DNA of 64,000 nucleotides, taken from Streptomyces sp. M41(2017). Lineage in GTDB: Bacteria > Actinomycetota > Actinomycetes > Streptomycetales > Streptomycetaceae. The position numbers were made by a program, and so were the translations under genes. The notes under the pieces are model-generated. The model was not told where the DNA came from and did not search any database. It saw nothing but the letters and a program-made list of their open reading frames with translations. Within the stretch, counting starts at the first letter, position 1, and every line of letters starts with the position of its first letter. The stretch lies in NCBI RefSeq assembly GCF_002078175.1, contig NZ_MWFK01000001.1:1674001-1738000 (forward strand). The letters run 5' to 3'. Of this stretch, positions 19,217-27,664 are shown piece after piece.

Positions 19217-20212
19217 GTGAGACATGTCATCGCCCTCGATGTGGGCGGCACCGGGATGAAGGCGGCCCTCGTCGGGGTCGACCCCGAACCCGCCGCCGGC
19301 CGCCCCGACGCGCCGCCGCCGCAGGCCCCCGAGCACCCCGTGCTGCTGCACCAGGCCCGCCGGGCCACCGGCCGCGAGCGCGGGCCCGAGGCCGTCGTCG
19401 ACGACATCCTCGACTTCGCCGCCGAGCTGCGCGCCCACGGCGAGAAGCACTTCGGCCAGAGCGCCCTGGCGGCCGGCGTCGCCGTGCCCGGCATCGTCGA
19501 CGCCGAGAACGGCATCGCCGTCTACGCCGCCAACCTCGGCTGGCGCGACGTCCCGCTGCGCCGGCTGCTCGGCGAGCGCCTCGGCGGCGTCCCCGTGGCC
19601 CTCGGGCACGACGTGCGCACCGGCGGTCTCGCGGAGGGCCGGATCGGCGCCGGGCAGGGGGCGGACCGCTTCCTGTTCGTGCCGCTGGGCACCGGCATAG
19701 CGGGGGCCATCGGCATCAACGGCAGCGTCGAGGAGGGCGCGCACGGCTTCGCCGGGGAGATCGGCCACATCGTCGTACGGCCCGGCGGGACCGCGTGCCC
19801 CTGCGGGCAGTACGGCTGTCTGGAACGGTTCGCCTCGGCGGCGGCCGTCAGCCAGGCCTGGGCCGAGGTGTCCGGCGACCCGGACGCGGACGCGGCGGAC
19901 TGCGCCAAGGCCGTCGAGTCGGGCGACCCGCGGGCGCGGGCCGTGTGGCAGGACGCCGTCGACGCGCTCGCCGACGGGCTGGTCACCGCGCTCACCCTCC
20001 TGGACCCGCGCACGCTGATCATCGGTGGCGGGCTCGCGGAGGCCGGGGAAACCTTGTTCACACCGCTGCGGGCCGCGGTCGAGCGCCGCGTCACCTTCCA
20101 GAAACTGCCGTCCATCGTCCCCGCCGCCCTCGGGGACACGGCCGGCTGCCTCGGTGCCGGGCTCCTCGCCCGGGACCTCCTGAACACCACGTCAACGACT
20201 CCCCGGAGGTAA
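19217..20212 (+). CDS. nagK: ROK-family N-acetylglucosamine kinase
   Basis: A 331-residue sugar kinase phosphorylating GlcNAc to GlcNAc-6-phosphate. The ATP-binding N-terminus is ALDVGGTGMKAALVGVD. The ROK zinc-binding signature comprises H184 (EIGH) and the Cys motif C194-P-C196-G-x2-G-C201. GTG 19217 gives a normal N-terminus. An unusually Pro/Ala-rich insertion follows the first strand (residues 22-45). It is 7 bases upstream of nagA, so the two form an operon behind dre-type operators. Confidence 0.9.
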   Translation: MRHVIALDVGGTGMKAALVGVDPEPAAGRPDAPPPQAPEHPVLLHQARRATGRERGPEAVVDDILDFAAELRAHGEKHFGQSALAAGVAVPGIVDAENGIAVYAANLGWRDVPLRRLLGERLGGVPVALGHDVRTGGLAEGRIGAGQGADRFLFVPLGTGIAGAIGINGSVEEGAHGFAGEIGHIVVRPGGTACPCGQYGCLERFASAAAVSQAWAEVSGDPDADAADCAKAVESGDPRARAVWQDAVDALADGLVTALTLLDPRTLIIGGGLAEAGETLFTPLRAAVERRVTFQKLPSIVPAALGDTAGCLGAGLLARDLLNTTSTTPRR

Positions 20213-20219
20213 CCACCTG

Positions 20220-21365
20220 ATGGCTCCTAGCAAGGTTCTCGCCGGTGCCCGGGTGGTCCTGCCCACCGGGACCGTGCCCGAAGGCCGCGTCATCGTCGAC
20301 GGTGCGCGCATCGGCGGGAGCGCTCCCGCGGACGCCGACGTCCTCGACCTGTCCGGCCACTGGCTGGTCCCCGGCTTCGTCGACATCCACAACCACGGCG
20401 GTGGCGGCGCGTCCTTCACCTCGGGCACGGTCGAGGACGTCCTGAAGGGCATCCACACCCACCGCCTGCACGGCACCACCACCGTCGTCGCCTCCACCGT
20501 CACCGGAGACATGGACGGCCTCGCCCAGCGCGCCGGACTGCTCTCCGAGCTGGCCGAGCAGGGCGACCTCGCGGGCATCCACTTCGAGGGGCCGTTCATC
20601 TCGCCGTGCCGCAAGGGCGCGCACTCCGAGGAACTGCTGCGCGACCCGGACCCCGCCGACGTCCGCAAGCTGATCGACGCGGCCCGCGGCCACGCCAGGA
20701 TGGTCACCCTCGCCACCGAACTGCCGGGCGGCCTCGACTCCGTACGGCTGCTCGCCGAGCACGGCGTGATCGCGGCGATCGGCCACACCGACGCGACGTA
20801 CGAGCAGACGCAGGCGGCCATCGACGCGGGCGCGACCGTGGCGACCCACCTGTTCAACGCGATGCCGCCGCTCGGGCACCGCGCGCCGGGCCCGATCGCC
20901 GCCCTCCTGGAGGACGAGCGGGTCACCGTCGAGCTGATCAACGACGGCACGCACCTGCACCCCGCCTCGCTGGAGCTGGCGTTCCACCACGCGGGCGCCG
21001 GACGGGTCGCGTTGATCACCGACGCGATGGACGCGGCCGGCTTCGGCGACGGGCGCTACATGCTCGGCCCGCTGGAGGTCGAGGTCGCGGACGGCGTCGC
21101 CCGCCTGGTGGAGGGCGGTTCGATCGCGGGCTCCACGCTCACCCTCGACCGCGCCTTCCAGCGCGCGGTCACCGTCGACCGGCTGCCGGTGGACGACGTC
21201 GTGGAGGCCATCTCGGCCAACCCGGCCCGCCTGCTGGGCCTGTACGACCGCAAGGGGTCCCTGGAGCCCGGCAAGGACGCGGACCTCGTGGTGCTCGACG
21301 CGGACTTCGCGCTCAAGGGCGTGATGCGCGGCGGCGAGTGGGTGGTCGATCCCCAACTGGGGTGA
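20220..21365 (+). CDS. nagA: N-acetylglucosamine-6-phosphate deacetylase
   Basis: A 381-residue amidohydrolase-fold metalloenzyme making glucosamine-6-phosphate and acetate. Metal and active-site marks are H57-x-H59 (DIHNHGGGG), IHFEGPFIS, IGHTDATYEQ, THLFNAM and LITDAMDAAG. A GGAGGT ribosome binding site lies 10 bases before the ATG. It is the second gene of the nagK operon; its substrate is also the product of MurQ, linking it to the cluster at the window start. A terminator follows at 21385. Confidence 0.96.
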   Translation: MAPSKVLAGARVVLPTGTVPEGRVIVDGARIGGSAPADADVLDLSGHWLVPGFVDIHNHGGGGASFTSGTVEDVLKGIHTHRLHGTTTVVASTVTGDMDGLAQRAGLLSELAEQGDLAGIHFEGPFISPCRKGAHSEELLRDPDPADVRKLIDAARGHARMVTLATELPGGLDSVRLLAEHGVIAAIGHTDATYEQTQAAIDAGATVATHLFNAMPPLGHRAPGPIAALLEDERVTVELINDGTHLHPASLELAFHHAGAGRVALITDAMDAAGFGDGRYMLGPLEVEVADGVARLVEGGSIAGSTLTLDRAFQRAVTVDRLPVDDVVEAISANPARLLGLYDRKGSLEPGKDADLVVLDADFALKGVMRGGEWVVDPQLG

Positions 21366-21384
21366 TTCGCCCCTTTGTTGTGGC

Positions 21385-21419
21385 ACGGCGGTCGGCCCGG
21401 GGACTGGGCCGACCGCCGT
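21385..21419 (+). terminator. Terminator after nagA
   Basis: A perfect 14-bp GC-rich stem (21385-21398 with 21406-21419) and a 7-base loop. Confidence 0.85.
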
Positions 21420-21509
21420 TGTCTTTGGCATGATCGTGTCTCCGGAACCACCGGCGGGCGCCCAGCCGGCGCGCCCACGTCACACCGCTCTCGGGGGAGG
21501 TCGTCGCAG

Positions 21510-22439
21510 GTGATCCTCACGGTCACGCTGAACACCGCTCTCGACATCACCTACCGGGTGCGGTCCCTGCGCCCGCACGCCTCGCACCGGGTGAACGAGG
21601 TGACCGAACGCCCGGGCGGCAAGGGCCTGAACGTCGGCCGCGTGCTCGCCGCGCTCGGCCACGAGGTGACGGTCACGGGCTTCACGGGCGGCGCGACCGG
21701 CCGCACGGTGCGCGAACGGCTCGCCGGCACCCCGCGTGTCGAGGACGCGCTCGTCCCGGTCGCCGGAGCGACGCGCCGCACCATAGCCGTGGTCGACACG
21801 ACGACCGGCGACACGACTCAACTCAACGAACCGGGACCGGAGATCACCCCCGCCGAGTGGGCGGCCCTCCAGGAGACGTACGAGCGACTGCTGCGCTCGG
21901 CCTCCGCGGTGGCCCTGTGCGGCAGCCTGCCGCCCGGGGTCCCGGTCGGCGCCTACGCCCAACTCGTCCGCACCGCACGCGCCCTGGCCGTCCCGGTGCT
22001 CCTCGACACGAGCGGCGAGCCGCTGCGCCGGGGCGTCGCGGCCCGCCCCGACATCGTCAAGCCGAACGCCGACGAGCTGGCCGAACTCACCGGCTCCCAC
22101 GAGCCGTTGCAGGCCGCTCGCAACGCCCGCAGGCGCGGCGCGTACGCGGTGGTGGCCTCCCTCGGCCCGGAGGGCCTGCTGGCGCACACCCCGGACGGCC
22201 ACTGGCGGGCCAGGCCGCCGGTTCGCGCCCACGGGAACCCGACGGGCGCGGGCGACTCTGCGGTCGCGGGCCTGCTGTCGGGTCTGGTCGAGAAGTTGCC
22301 CTGGCCGGACCGGCTGGCCCGCGCGGTCGCCCTGTCGGCGGCGACGGTCGCGGCCCCCACGGCGGGCGAGTTCGACCGCCCGCTGTACGAGAGCCTGCTG
22401 GACAGGGTCACGGTCACGACGGAGGCCGCGGCGGCGTAG
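21510..22439 (+). CDS. PfkB-family hexose-phosphate kinase (1-phosphofructokinase/LacC type)
   Basis: A 309-residue ribokinase-fold enzyme. The N-terminus VILTVTLNTALDITYRV and RPGGKGLNVGRVLAALG are the 1-phosphofructokinase/tagatose-6-phosphate-kinase subfamily marks. The anion-hole motif NPTGAGDSAVAG carries the catalytic Asp near residue 249. GTG 21510 has GGGGAGG about 9 bases upstream; the longer upstream frame runs through the nagA terminator and is rejected. Substrate (fructose-1-phosphate or tagatose-6-phosphate) cannot be settled from sequence. Confidence 0.88.
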   Translation: MILTVTLNTALDITYRVRSLRPHASHRVNEVTERPGGKGLNVGRVLAALGHEVTVTGFTGGATGRTVRERLAGTPRVEDALVPVAGATRRTIAVVDTTTGDTTQLNEPGPEITPAEWAALQETYERLLRSASAVALCGSLPPGVPVGAYAQLVRTARALAVPVLLDTSGEPLRRGVAARPDIVKPNADELAELTGSHEPLQAARNARRRGAYAVVASLGPEGLLAHTPDGHWRARPPVRAHGNPTGAGDSAVAGLLSGLVEKLPWPDRLARAVALSAATVAAPTAGEFDRPLYESLLDRVTVTTEAAAA

Positions 22440-22502
22440 CCGCGCGGCCTCTCCTGCGGCCCCGGGGGCCGGTGATCGCAGCCCGGACGCCCGGGCCGGA
22501 AC

Positions 22503-23486
22503 CTACTTCTTCACCTTGCCCTGCTTCAGCGAGAGCTGGTCGAGCAGCACGTTGCAGCTGTCGCCGTCCCCGCAGGAGACGGTGATCGTGTTGGTGCCCT
22601 TGTTGAGGCTCGGGTAGGCGTAGGTCGTCGTCCAGCCCTTGGCGAAGTCACCGGCGGCGGCCGTGGCGTAGTTCTTCATGCTCAGCTTGGTGCCGAACGG
22701 CTTGCCGTTCACGGTGAGCGTCATCGACTGGTCGGCGCCGGGCACGCTGTAGCGCGCGAAGAGGGTGTAGACGCCGTCGCTGGGGACGCCGTCGACCGTC
22801 CAGGTCACCGAGGCACCCGGGCTGTTCAGGCCGGACACGTAGACCCCGCCGTCGGACTGGGCGCCCTTGACGTCGGAGGCCGTGCTCACGCCGGTGCCGA
22901 GGTTCAGCGCCTTGGCGTCGATCTCCTTCGGATTCATGGCGTCGTCGCCCGGCGCCTTGGACGCCGACTGGCTCGGAGAGGCGCTCTGCGAGGCCGTGGG
23001 GGTGGGGTCCGCCGCCGCGTCGTTCTTGTCGTCGTCCCCGCCGCCGAGCATGGCGACGCCGATGCCGATCACGACGGCGGCGACCACGGCGATCGCGCCG
23101 ATGAGGAGGCCCTTGGTGTTCGGGCCGCCGGCGCGCCCGCCGCCGTCACCGTGACCGGGCATGGGCGAGCGCGTCGTGACGGGTCCGCCCGGAACGGTCT
23201 CGGGGGCCGCGTAGTGCGCGTTCGGCTGGTTGTAGCCCTGCTGCTGCGGCACCTGGCCGTACGGGGCGGTCGGGGCGGTCGGCTGGCCGTAGGGGCCCTG
23301 GGCGGTCTGCTGCTGGCCGTACTGGCGCTCGCCGACGGCCCGCACCCGGTTGACCGAACCGGGGTAGCCGTAGCCACCACCTCCTCCGGACGGCGGGGTG
23401 GCTCCGTTGGCCTGACCGTCGGCGTACAGGTAGCCGAACGGGTCGTCGTCCTCGGGCGTGCTCGCGCCGTTGTTGCCGGGCGTCAT
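22503..23486 (-). CDS. Single-pass membrane protein with C-terminal carbohydrate-binding-like domain
   Basis: A 327-residue protein in four parts: an acidic N-terminus (TPEDDDPFGYLY); a Gly/Gln/Pro/Tyr-rich cytoplasmic region to about residue 125; one membrane segment at about 130-150 (LLIGAIAVVAAVVIGIGVAML); a Ser/Ala/Pro linker; and an extracellular beta-sandwich of about 140 residues. The last has GGVYVSGLNSPGASVTWTVD and a final DxCNVLLDQLSL pattern like CBM35/CBM6 modules. It probably displays a glycan-binding module on the cell surface. No operon partner; cdgB follows on the same strand after 116 bases. Confidence 0.8.
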   Translation of the reverse strand: MTPGNNGASTPEDDDPFGYLYADGQANGATPPSGGGGGYGYPGSVNRVRAVGERQYGQQQTAQGPYGQPTAPTAPYGQVPQQQGYNQPNAHYAAPETVPGGPVTTRSPMPGHGDGGGRAGGPNTKGLLIGAIAVVAAVVIGIGVAMLGGGDDDKNDAAADPTPTASQSASPSQSASKAPGDDAMNPKEIDAKALNLGTGVSTASDVKGAQSDGGVYVSGLNSPGASVTWTVDGVPSDGVYTLFARYSVPGADQSMTLTVNGKPFGTKLSMKNYATAAAGDFAKGWTTTYAYPSLNKGTNTITVSCGDGDSCNVLLDQLSLKQGKVKK

Positions 23487-23602
23487 CCCTTGGTCTCCTC
23501 AGCGGGTGCGGTTCAGATGCGGTACGTGAATGAATGGCGAGCCTACCCGCTCCCGCTGGGCCAAACGGGGGGCCTTCACCACACCGACTCACTGACCTGC
23601 GG

Positions 23603-25300
23603 CTATCCCGCGCGCCTGTGTTGTTTCGGACGTGATCGTTTCTCGACGTACATCCGCTCGTCAGCGGATTTCAACACTTCGTCCGCCGTCATGCCGCAGT
23701 GTGCCCACCCGATGCCGAAGCTGGCGCCGACCCGCACGGCCCGTCCGTCGACCCTGATGGGCGGGATGATCGCGTTCCGCAGCCGGACCGCGAGGTCCTG
23801 GGCGTCCGCCCGGCCGAGACCGTCGGCGAGGACCACGAACTCGTCGCCGCCGAGCCGGGCCACCGTGTCGCCGTCGCGGACGCCGTGGGTCAGCCGGCGG
23901 GCGACCTCGATGAGCACCTCGTCCCCCGCGTTGTGCCCGAACCGGTCGTTGATCGACTTGAAGCCGTCGAGGTCGCAGAAGAGCACCGCGAGGCCCTTGG
24001 TGCCGTCGTCCGTCTCCCCCTCGGGGGCGATGGTGTGCACGTGGTGGTCGAAGGCGTCGAAGGCCTCGGAGGCGGACCGGAAGTCGAAACCGTGCCCGTT
24101 CCCGTCGAAGGCGGGGTGGCCGTCGTGGGCGGCGCCCGGCAGCTCCGCGAAGTCCCCGTGCCCGTAGGCCGCGTCCAGCGAGGCGACCGCGCCGGGCGGC
24201 AGGGACTGCGGGCGGGCGCAGAGACGGGAGCTGAGCCGGGAGCGCAGTTCGGCGGAGTTGGGCAGACCCGTCAGCGCGTCGTGCGAGGCGCGGTGCGCGA
24301 GCTGGAGCTCCCGGCGCTTGCGCTCCTCTATGTCCTCGACGTGGGTGAGCAGGAAGCGCGGGCCGTCGGCGGCGTCCGCGACGACGGAGTTGCGCAGGTG
24401 GACCCAGACATAGGTGCCGTCGCGGCGCCCGAGCCGCAGTTCGGCCCGGCCGCCCTCGGCGGAGGTGCGCAGCAGGGTGCCGATGTCCTCGGGGTGTACG
24501 AGGTCGGAGAAGGAGTAGCGGCGCATCGCGGAGGCGGGCCGCCCGAGCAGCCGGCACAGGGCGTCGTTGGTGCGCAGGATGCGCCCGTGCTGGTCACCGC
24601 CCATCTCGGCGATCGCCATGCCGGAGGGCGCGTACTCGAAGGCCTGCCGGAAGGACTCCTCGCTGGCGCGCAGGGCCTGCTGCTCGCGCTCCAGGCGGAC
24701 CAGGGCGCGCTGCATGTTGGCGCGCAGCCGTGCGTTGCTGATCGCGATGGCGGCCTGGAAGGCGTACATCTGGAGGGCCTCGCGGCCCCAGGCGCCGGGC
24801 CGCCGGCCGTTGCGCGGCCGGTCCACGGACAGGACGCCGATCAGCTCGCCGTGGCCGCCGGAGACGCTCGGGGTGTACATCGGCGCGAAGAGGCGGTCGG
24901 AGGGGTGCCACTCGTCCTCGAAGCGCGGCGCGGGACCGTCCGTGTACCACTGGGGCACGTCGTCCTCGTCCAGGACCCAGCCCTCGGTGTGCGGTATGAA
25001 CCGCAGGTCGCCCCAGCCCTCGCCCATGGTGAGCCGGCGCTCCCAGGAGGTGCGGGAGCCGACGCGGCCGGTGATGAGGGCCTCGGCCGCGGAGTTTCCC
25101 GCCAGGGCGGCGACGACGAGGTCGCCGTCGGGGCGTACGAGGTTGACGCAGGCCAGCTCGTAGCCGAGCCCGGTGACCACGCCGTCGGCGACGGTCTGCA
25201 GCGTGTCGGCCAGGCTGCGGGCGGTGTTCATGTCCGCCATCACCTGGTGCAGCTGCCGCAGGGTCGCAAGACGGACGTAGGGCTCCGACTCGGTCTCCAT
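23603..25300 (-). CDS. cdgB: GAF-PAS-GGDEF diguanylate cyclase (CdgB-like)
   Basis: A 565-residue soluble c-di-GMP synthase. An N-terminal GAF-like domain (about 20-190) precedes a short coiled coil, a PAS/PAC domain (about 200-330) with HVEDIEERKRRELQLAHRASHD, and a GGDEF domain. The active site G484-GDEF-488 is intact and is preceded by an inhibitory I-site R475-D-G-D478, spaced five residues from it. An 85-residue acidic insertion splits the early GGDEF region. The ATG at 25300 has GGGAGG upstream. In S. coelicolor CdgB is controlled by BldD and influences development; the same may hold here. Confidence 0.9.
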   Translation of the reverse strand: METESEPYVRLATLRQLHQVMADMNTARSLADTLQTVADGVVTGLGYELACVNLVRPDGDLVVAALAGNSAAEALITGRVGSRTSWERRLTMGEGWGDLRFIPHTEGWVLDEDDVPQWYTDGPAPRFEDEWHPSDRLFAPMYTPSVSGGHGELIGVLSVDRPRNGRRPGAWGREALQMYAFQAAIAISNARLRANMQRALVRLEREQQALRASEESFRQAFEYAPSGMAIAEMGGDQHGRILRTNDALCRLLGRPASAMRRYSFSDLVHPEDIGTLLRTSAEGGRAELRLGRRDGTYVWVHLRNSVVADAADGPRFLLTHVEDIEERKRRELQLAHRASHDALTGLPNSAELRSRLSSRLCARPQSLPPGAVASLDAAYGHGDFAELPGAAHDGHPAFDGNGHGFDFRSASEAFDAFDHHVHTIAPEGETDDGTKGLAVLFCDLDGFKSINDRFGHNAGDEVLIEVARRLTHGVRDGDTVARLGGDEFVVLADGLGRADAQDLAVRLRNAIIPPIRVDGRAVRVGASFGIGWAHCGMTADEVLKSADERMYVEKRSRPKQHRRAG

Positions 25301-25376
25301 TCGCCCTCCCCTCGAGACCTCGCAGCAACTCCAGGGTTCTCTCCGCGTACCCAGGTGCTCTTCGGTGCTCTGCTGA

Positions 25377-25448
25377 CTACGGCCTTGGCGACCGGGCGGT
25401 GCTCGCCGTGAGGACCCTCACGGCGTACTGCTTGGTAGCTTCCTGCAT
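25377..25448 (-). CDS. Possible 23-codon leader ORF upstream of cdgB
   Basis: ATG 25448 with GGAG 6 bases upstream opens a 23-residue frame (MQEATKQYAVRVLTASTARS and three more) ending in TAG at 25377, 76 bases before cdgB. A perfect 10-bp inverted repeat lies inside it. The good ribosome binding site and position in the leader make a regulatory small ORF plausible, but length alone gives little statistical support. Confidence 0.4.
   Translation of the reverse strand: MQEATKQYAVRVLTASTARSPRP
25404..25425. repeat. Perfect inverted repeat inside the cdgB leader ORF
   Basis: Arms 25404-25413 and 25416-25425 are perfect complements of ten bases with a two-base centre (CGCCGTGAGG and its complement). 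The tiny loop suits a protein-binding operator better than an RNA hairpin, though a cruciform or terminator-like stem is possible. It lies 104-125 bases upstream of the cdgB start. Confidence 0.7.
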
Positions 25449-25515
25449 GGCGTCTCCGCCACTGAATCACAGCGCGCACCCCACTCGGTACACAGGGTCA
25501 ACAAAATATGGCTCC

Positions 25516-25531
25516 TGTGACTCAAGTCACA
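25516..25531. promoter_or_regulatory. Palindromic candidate operator upstream of cdgB
   Basis: TGTGACTCAAGTCACA is a palindrome of seven-base arms with a two-base centre, 216 bases upstream of cdgB. It has a BldD- or Crp-like look but fits neither consensus exactly. The remaining sequence in 25449-25769 contains no gene that I can support. Confidence 0.45.
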
Positions 25532-25769
25532 GCGGAAGATGAGCAATTGAGTGGAGTTTCTGCATTTCAGCGCCCGTTTATCGACCGCATTGTCGGTCTG
25601 GTGTGCAGACCCTGTGCTCGCTTGTGCCCGCTGGATGAACAGGCCTGAGCGTACGGCCTCCAGGCCCCGTTTTCCCTCGCACGTCCCCTCCCCTCCGCCC
25701 CCGGACCTAGGTCCCGGTTCGGGCCGAGGTCCGATGTGCGGTCCCAGGTGCGGAGACTAGCGTTTCGGC

Positions 25770-26333
25770 GTGCTCACGACTCCCCCTGCCGCTCCGCCCA
25801 CCTCGCCCGTGCATGCTGAGGGGGTGAGCAACGACGAGTTCCGCGCCGCCATGTCCCGGCTGGCCGCGGGTGTGGTCCTGGTGACCGCGTACGAGCCCGC
25901 GCTGGCCGCCGACGGGCCGCGCGGCGAGGACGTCGGCATGACCGCGACGGCCTTCATGTCCGTGTCCCTGGACCCGCCGCTCGTCATGGTCAGCCTGCGC
26001 GAGGGCTCCCGGATGGACGATCTGCTCGACGAACAGCCTCTGTGGGGGGTGTCCGTGCTCTCGGAGAGCCAGCGTCACATCGCGGGCCGCTTCGCGATGA
26101 AGGGCCGCATCAGCGACCGGCTCCTGTTCGAGGACATCCCGTACGTGCGCGGCGAGGCGTCCGGTGCTCTGCTGGTGGGCGGCTCGCTGGCCACGCTGGA
26201 GTGCCGCACCGAGCAGCGGGTGACCGCGGGCGACCACGTCCTCGTCATCGGCCGCGTCCTGACCGCCCGGGTGCCGAGCGAGGACGGCGGCCCGCTGACC
26301 TACTTCAAGGGCCGCTACCGGCACCTGGGCTGA
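25770..26333 (+). CDS. Flavin reductase-like FMN-binding protein
   Basis: A 187-residue split-barrel flavoprotein of the flavin reductase/DIM6-NTAB family. The core is FRAAMSRLAAGVVLVTAYEP, then GMTATAFMSVSLDPPLVMVSLREGSRM and a C-terminal YFKGRYRHLG. It probably reduces free FMN with NAD(P)H, either for a monooxygenase or in general redox use; no monooxygenase gene is next to it. Start is GTG 25770 with a distant GGAG; GTG 25824 is the alternative and would remove an 18-residue Pro-rich leader. Confidence 0.85.
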   Translation: MLTTPPAAPPTSPVHAEGVSNDEFRAAMSRLAAGVVLVTAYEPALAADGPRGEDVGMTATAFMSVSLDPPLVMVSLREGSRMDDLLDEQPLWGVSVLSESQRHIAGRFAMKGRISDRLLFEDIPYVRGEASGALLVGGSLATLECRTEQRVTAGDHVLVIGRVLTARVPSEDGGPLTYFKGRYRHLG

Positions 26334-26370
26334 CGGACCCGGCGGCCCCGCGCGGCCCCGGCTCTATCCC

Positions 26371-26410
26371 CAGTCGTCCTCAGTCGTCCTCAGTCGTCCT
26401 CAGTCATCCC
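26371..26410. repeat. Four tandem decamers (CAGTCGTCCT)
   Basis: Three exact copies of the decamer (26371-26400) and a fourth variant (CAGTCATCCC) that includes the arfB stop codon. It lies in the 3' untranslated region between convergent genes; replication slippage is the likely origin. Confidence 0.85.
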
Positions 26411-26832
26411 CAGTCGCGTCCGGTGCGGCCGCGCTTGGTGTCGGAGCGCTGCTTCTTCTCGCGCAGCCGCCGTTCGTTGATGCCCCGCGGGATGCGGGTG
26501 GCGCGGCGCGGCTTGGGCGGCGGGGCGGTCGCCTCGGCGAGCAGCGAGGCGAGGCGCACGGCGGCCGTCTCGCGGTTGCGCCACTGGGAACGGTGCTCGG
26601 AGGACCGGACGCTGACGACCCCGTCCACGAGGCGCCCCTCCAGCCTGGCGAGCGCGCGGTCCTTCCACACGGGCGGCAGTGCCTCGGTGTTCGCGAGGTC
26701 GAAGCGCAGCTCGACCTGCGAGTCGCTGGTGTTGACGTGCTGCCCGCCCGGACCGCCGGAGCGCGAGAAACGCCACATCAGCTCGGCCTCGGGCAGGGAG
26801 ACGGAGCCGCGGATGACATAGGGACCGGACAT
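26404..26832 (-). CDS. arfB: Peptidyl-tRNA hydrolase ArfB (ribosome rescue)
   Basis: A 142-residue release-factor-like protein. The catalytic G29-G30-Q31 sits in the context SRSGGPGGQHVNTSDSQVEL, and the Arg/Lys-rich C-terminal tail (RRLREKKQRSDTKRGRTGRD) is the one that enters the empty mRNA channel of stalled ribosomes. It lacks the stop-codon-recognition domain of RF1/RF2, as expected. Start is ATG 26832; upstream in-frame codons to 26904 are unsupported. The stop codon falls within a tandem decamer repeat. Confidence 0.93.
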   Translation of the reverse strand: MSGPYVIRGSVSLPEAELMWRFSRSGGPGGQHVNTSDSQVELRFDLANTEALPPVWKDRALARLEGRLVDGVVSVRSSEHRSQWRNRETAAVRLASLLAEATAPPPKPRRATRIPRGINERRLREKKQRSDTKRGRTGRDWG

Positions 26833-27024
26833 GGGTCCATGGTCCCGTGCCCGGCCGGTCCGCGTCACCCCGTTTTCAGCGGCCGTTCGAGTGCCCCGGG
26901 ACACTTTGGCAAAGAAAGTAAAGACAGGCGGAACCTATGGGACCCCCCTTGGCGTTCATAGAGGTGACGGTAGCTTCGTCCTCAGTACGAAGCCCGTACG
27001 CAACGAGGGAAGGGACTCCCAACA

Positions 27025-27600
27025 ATGGCTGTAAGCCTGTCCAAGGGTGGCAACGTCTCGCTCACCAAGGAGGCTCCGGGCCTGACCGCCGTCACCGTGG
27101 GCCTCGGCTGGGATGTCCGCACCACCACGGGCACCGACTTCGACCTCGACGCCTCGGCCATCGCGGTCAACCCCGAGGGCAAGGTCTACTCGGAGGCCCA
27201 CTTCATCTTCTTCAACAACAAGCAGACCCCGGACCAGACCATCGTCCACACCGGTGACAACCGGACGGGCGAGGGCGCGGGCGACGACGAGGCGATCAAC
27301 GTCAACCTGGCGGGCCTGCCCGCCGACGTCGAGAAGATCGTCTTCCCGGTCTCGATCTACGACGCGGAGACCCGCTCGCAGAACTTCGGCCAGGTCCGCA
27401 ACGCGTACATCCGCATCGTGAACCAGGCCGGCGGTGCCGAGATCGCCCGCTACGACCTCTCCGAGGACGCGGCGACCGAGACCGCCATGGTCTTCGGCGA
27501 GCTCTACCGCAACGGCGCGGAGTGGAAGTTCCGCGCCGTCGGCCAGGGCTACGCCTCGGGCCTCGTCGGCATCGCGCAGGACTTCGGCGTCAACGTCTGA
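27025..27600 (+). CDS. TerD-family calcium-binding stress protein
   Basis: A 191-residue cytoplasmic TerD-fold protein. Features are the N-terminal [17 protein letters not shown], the acidic Ca-binding DFDLDASAI and [15 protein letters not shown], and [23 protein letters not shown]. TerD proteins are multicopy in streptomycetes and are linked to tellurite and other stress responses and to differentiation. No terABC or TerZ partners are adjacent, so this is a stand-alone copy. A strong terminator follows. Confidence 0.95.
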   Translation: MAVSLSKGGNVSLTKEAPGLTAVTVGLGWDVRTTTGTDFDLDASAIAVNPEGKVYSEAHFIFFNNKQTPDQTIVHTGDNRTGEGAGDDEAINVNLAGLPADVEKIVFPVSIYDAETRSQNFGQVRNAYIRIVNQAGGAEIARYDLSEDAATETAMVFGELYRNGAEWKFRAVGQGYASGLVGIAQDFGVNV

Positions 27601-27616
27601 TCCCGACGCACGACGT

Positions 27617-27649
27617 GAGGAGCCCCCGGCCGCCGGCCGGGGGCTCCTC
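27617..27649. terminator. Terminator between terD and the M1 peptidase gene
   Basis: A perfect 15-bp stem (27617-27631 with 27635-27649) and a 3-base loop, between convergent genes. Confidence 0.9.
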
Positions 27650-27664
27650 GCGTGTCCGCCGCGC

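Noticed and set aside
25516..25531. Calling the palindrome a BldD site
   Set aside because: It is an even 16-base palindrome that does not align with the 15-base BldD consensus I know; left as an unnamed candidate operator.
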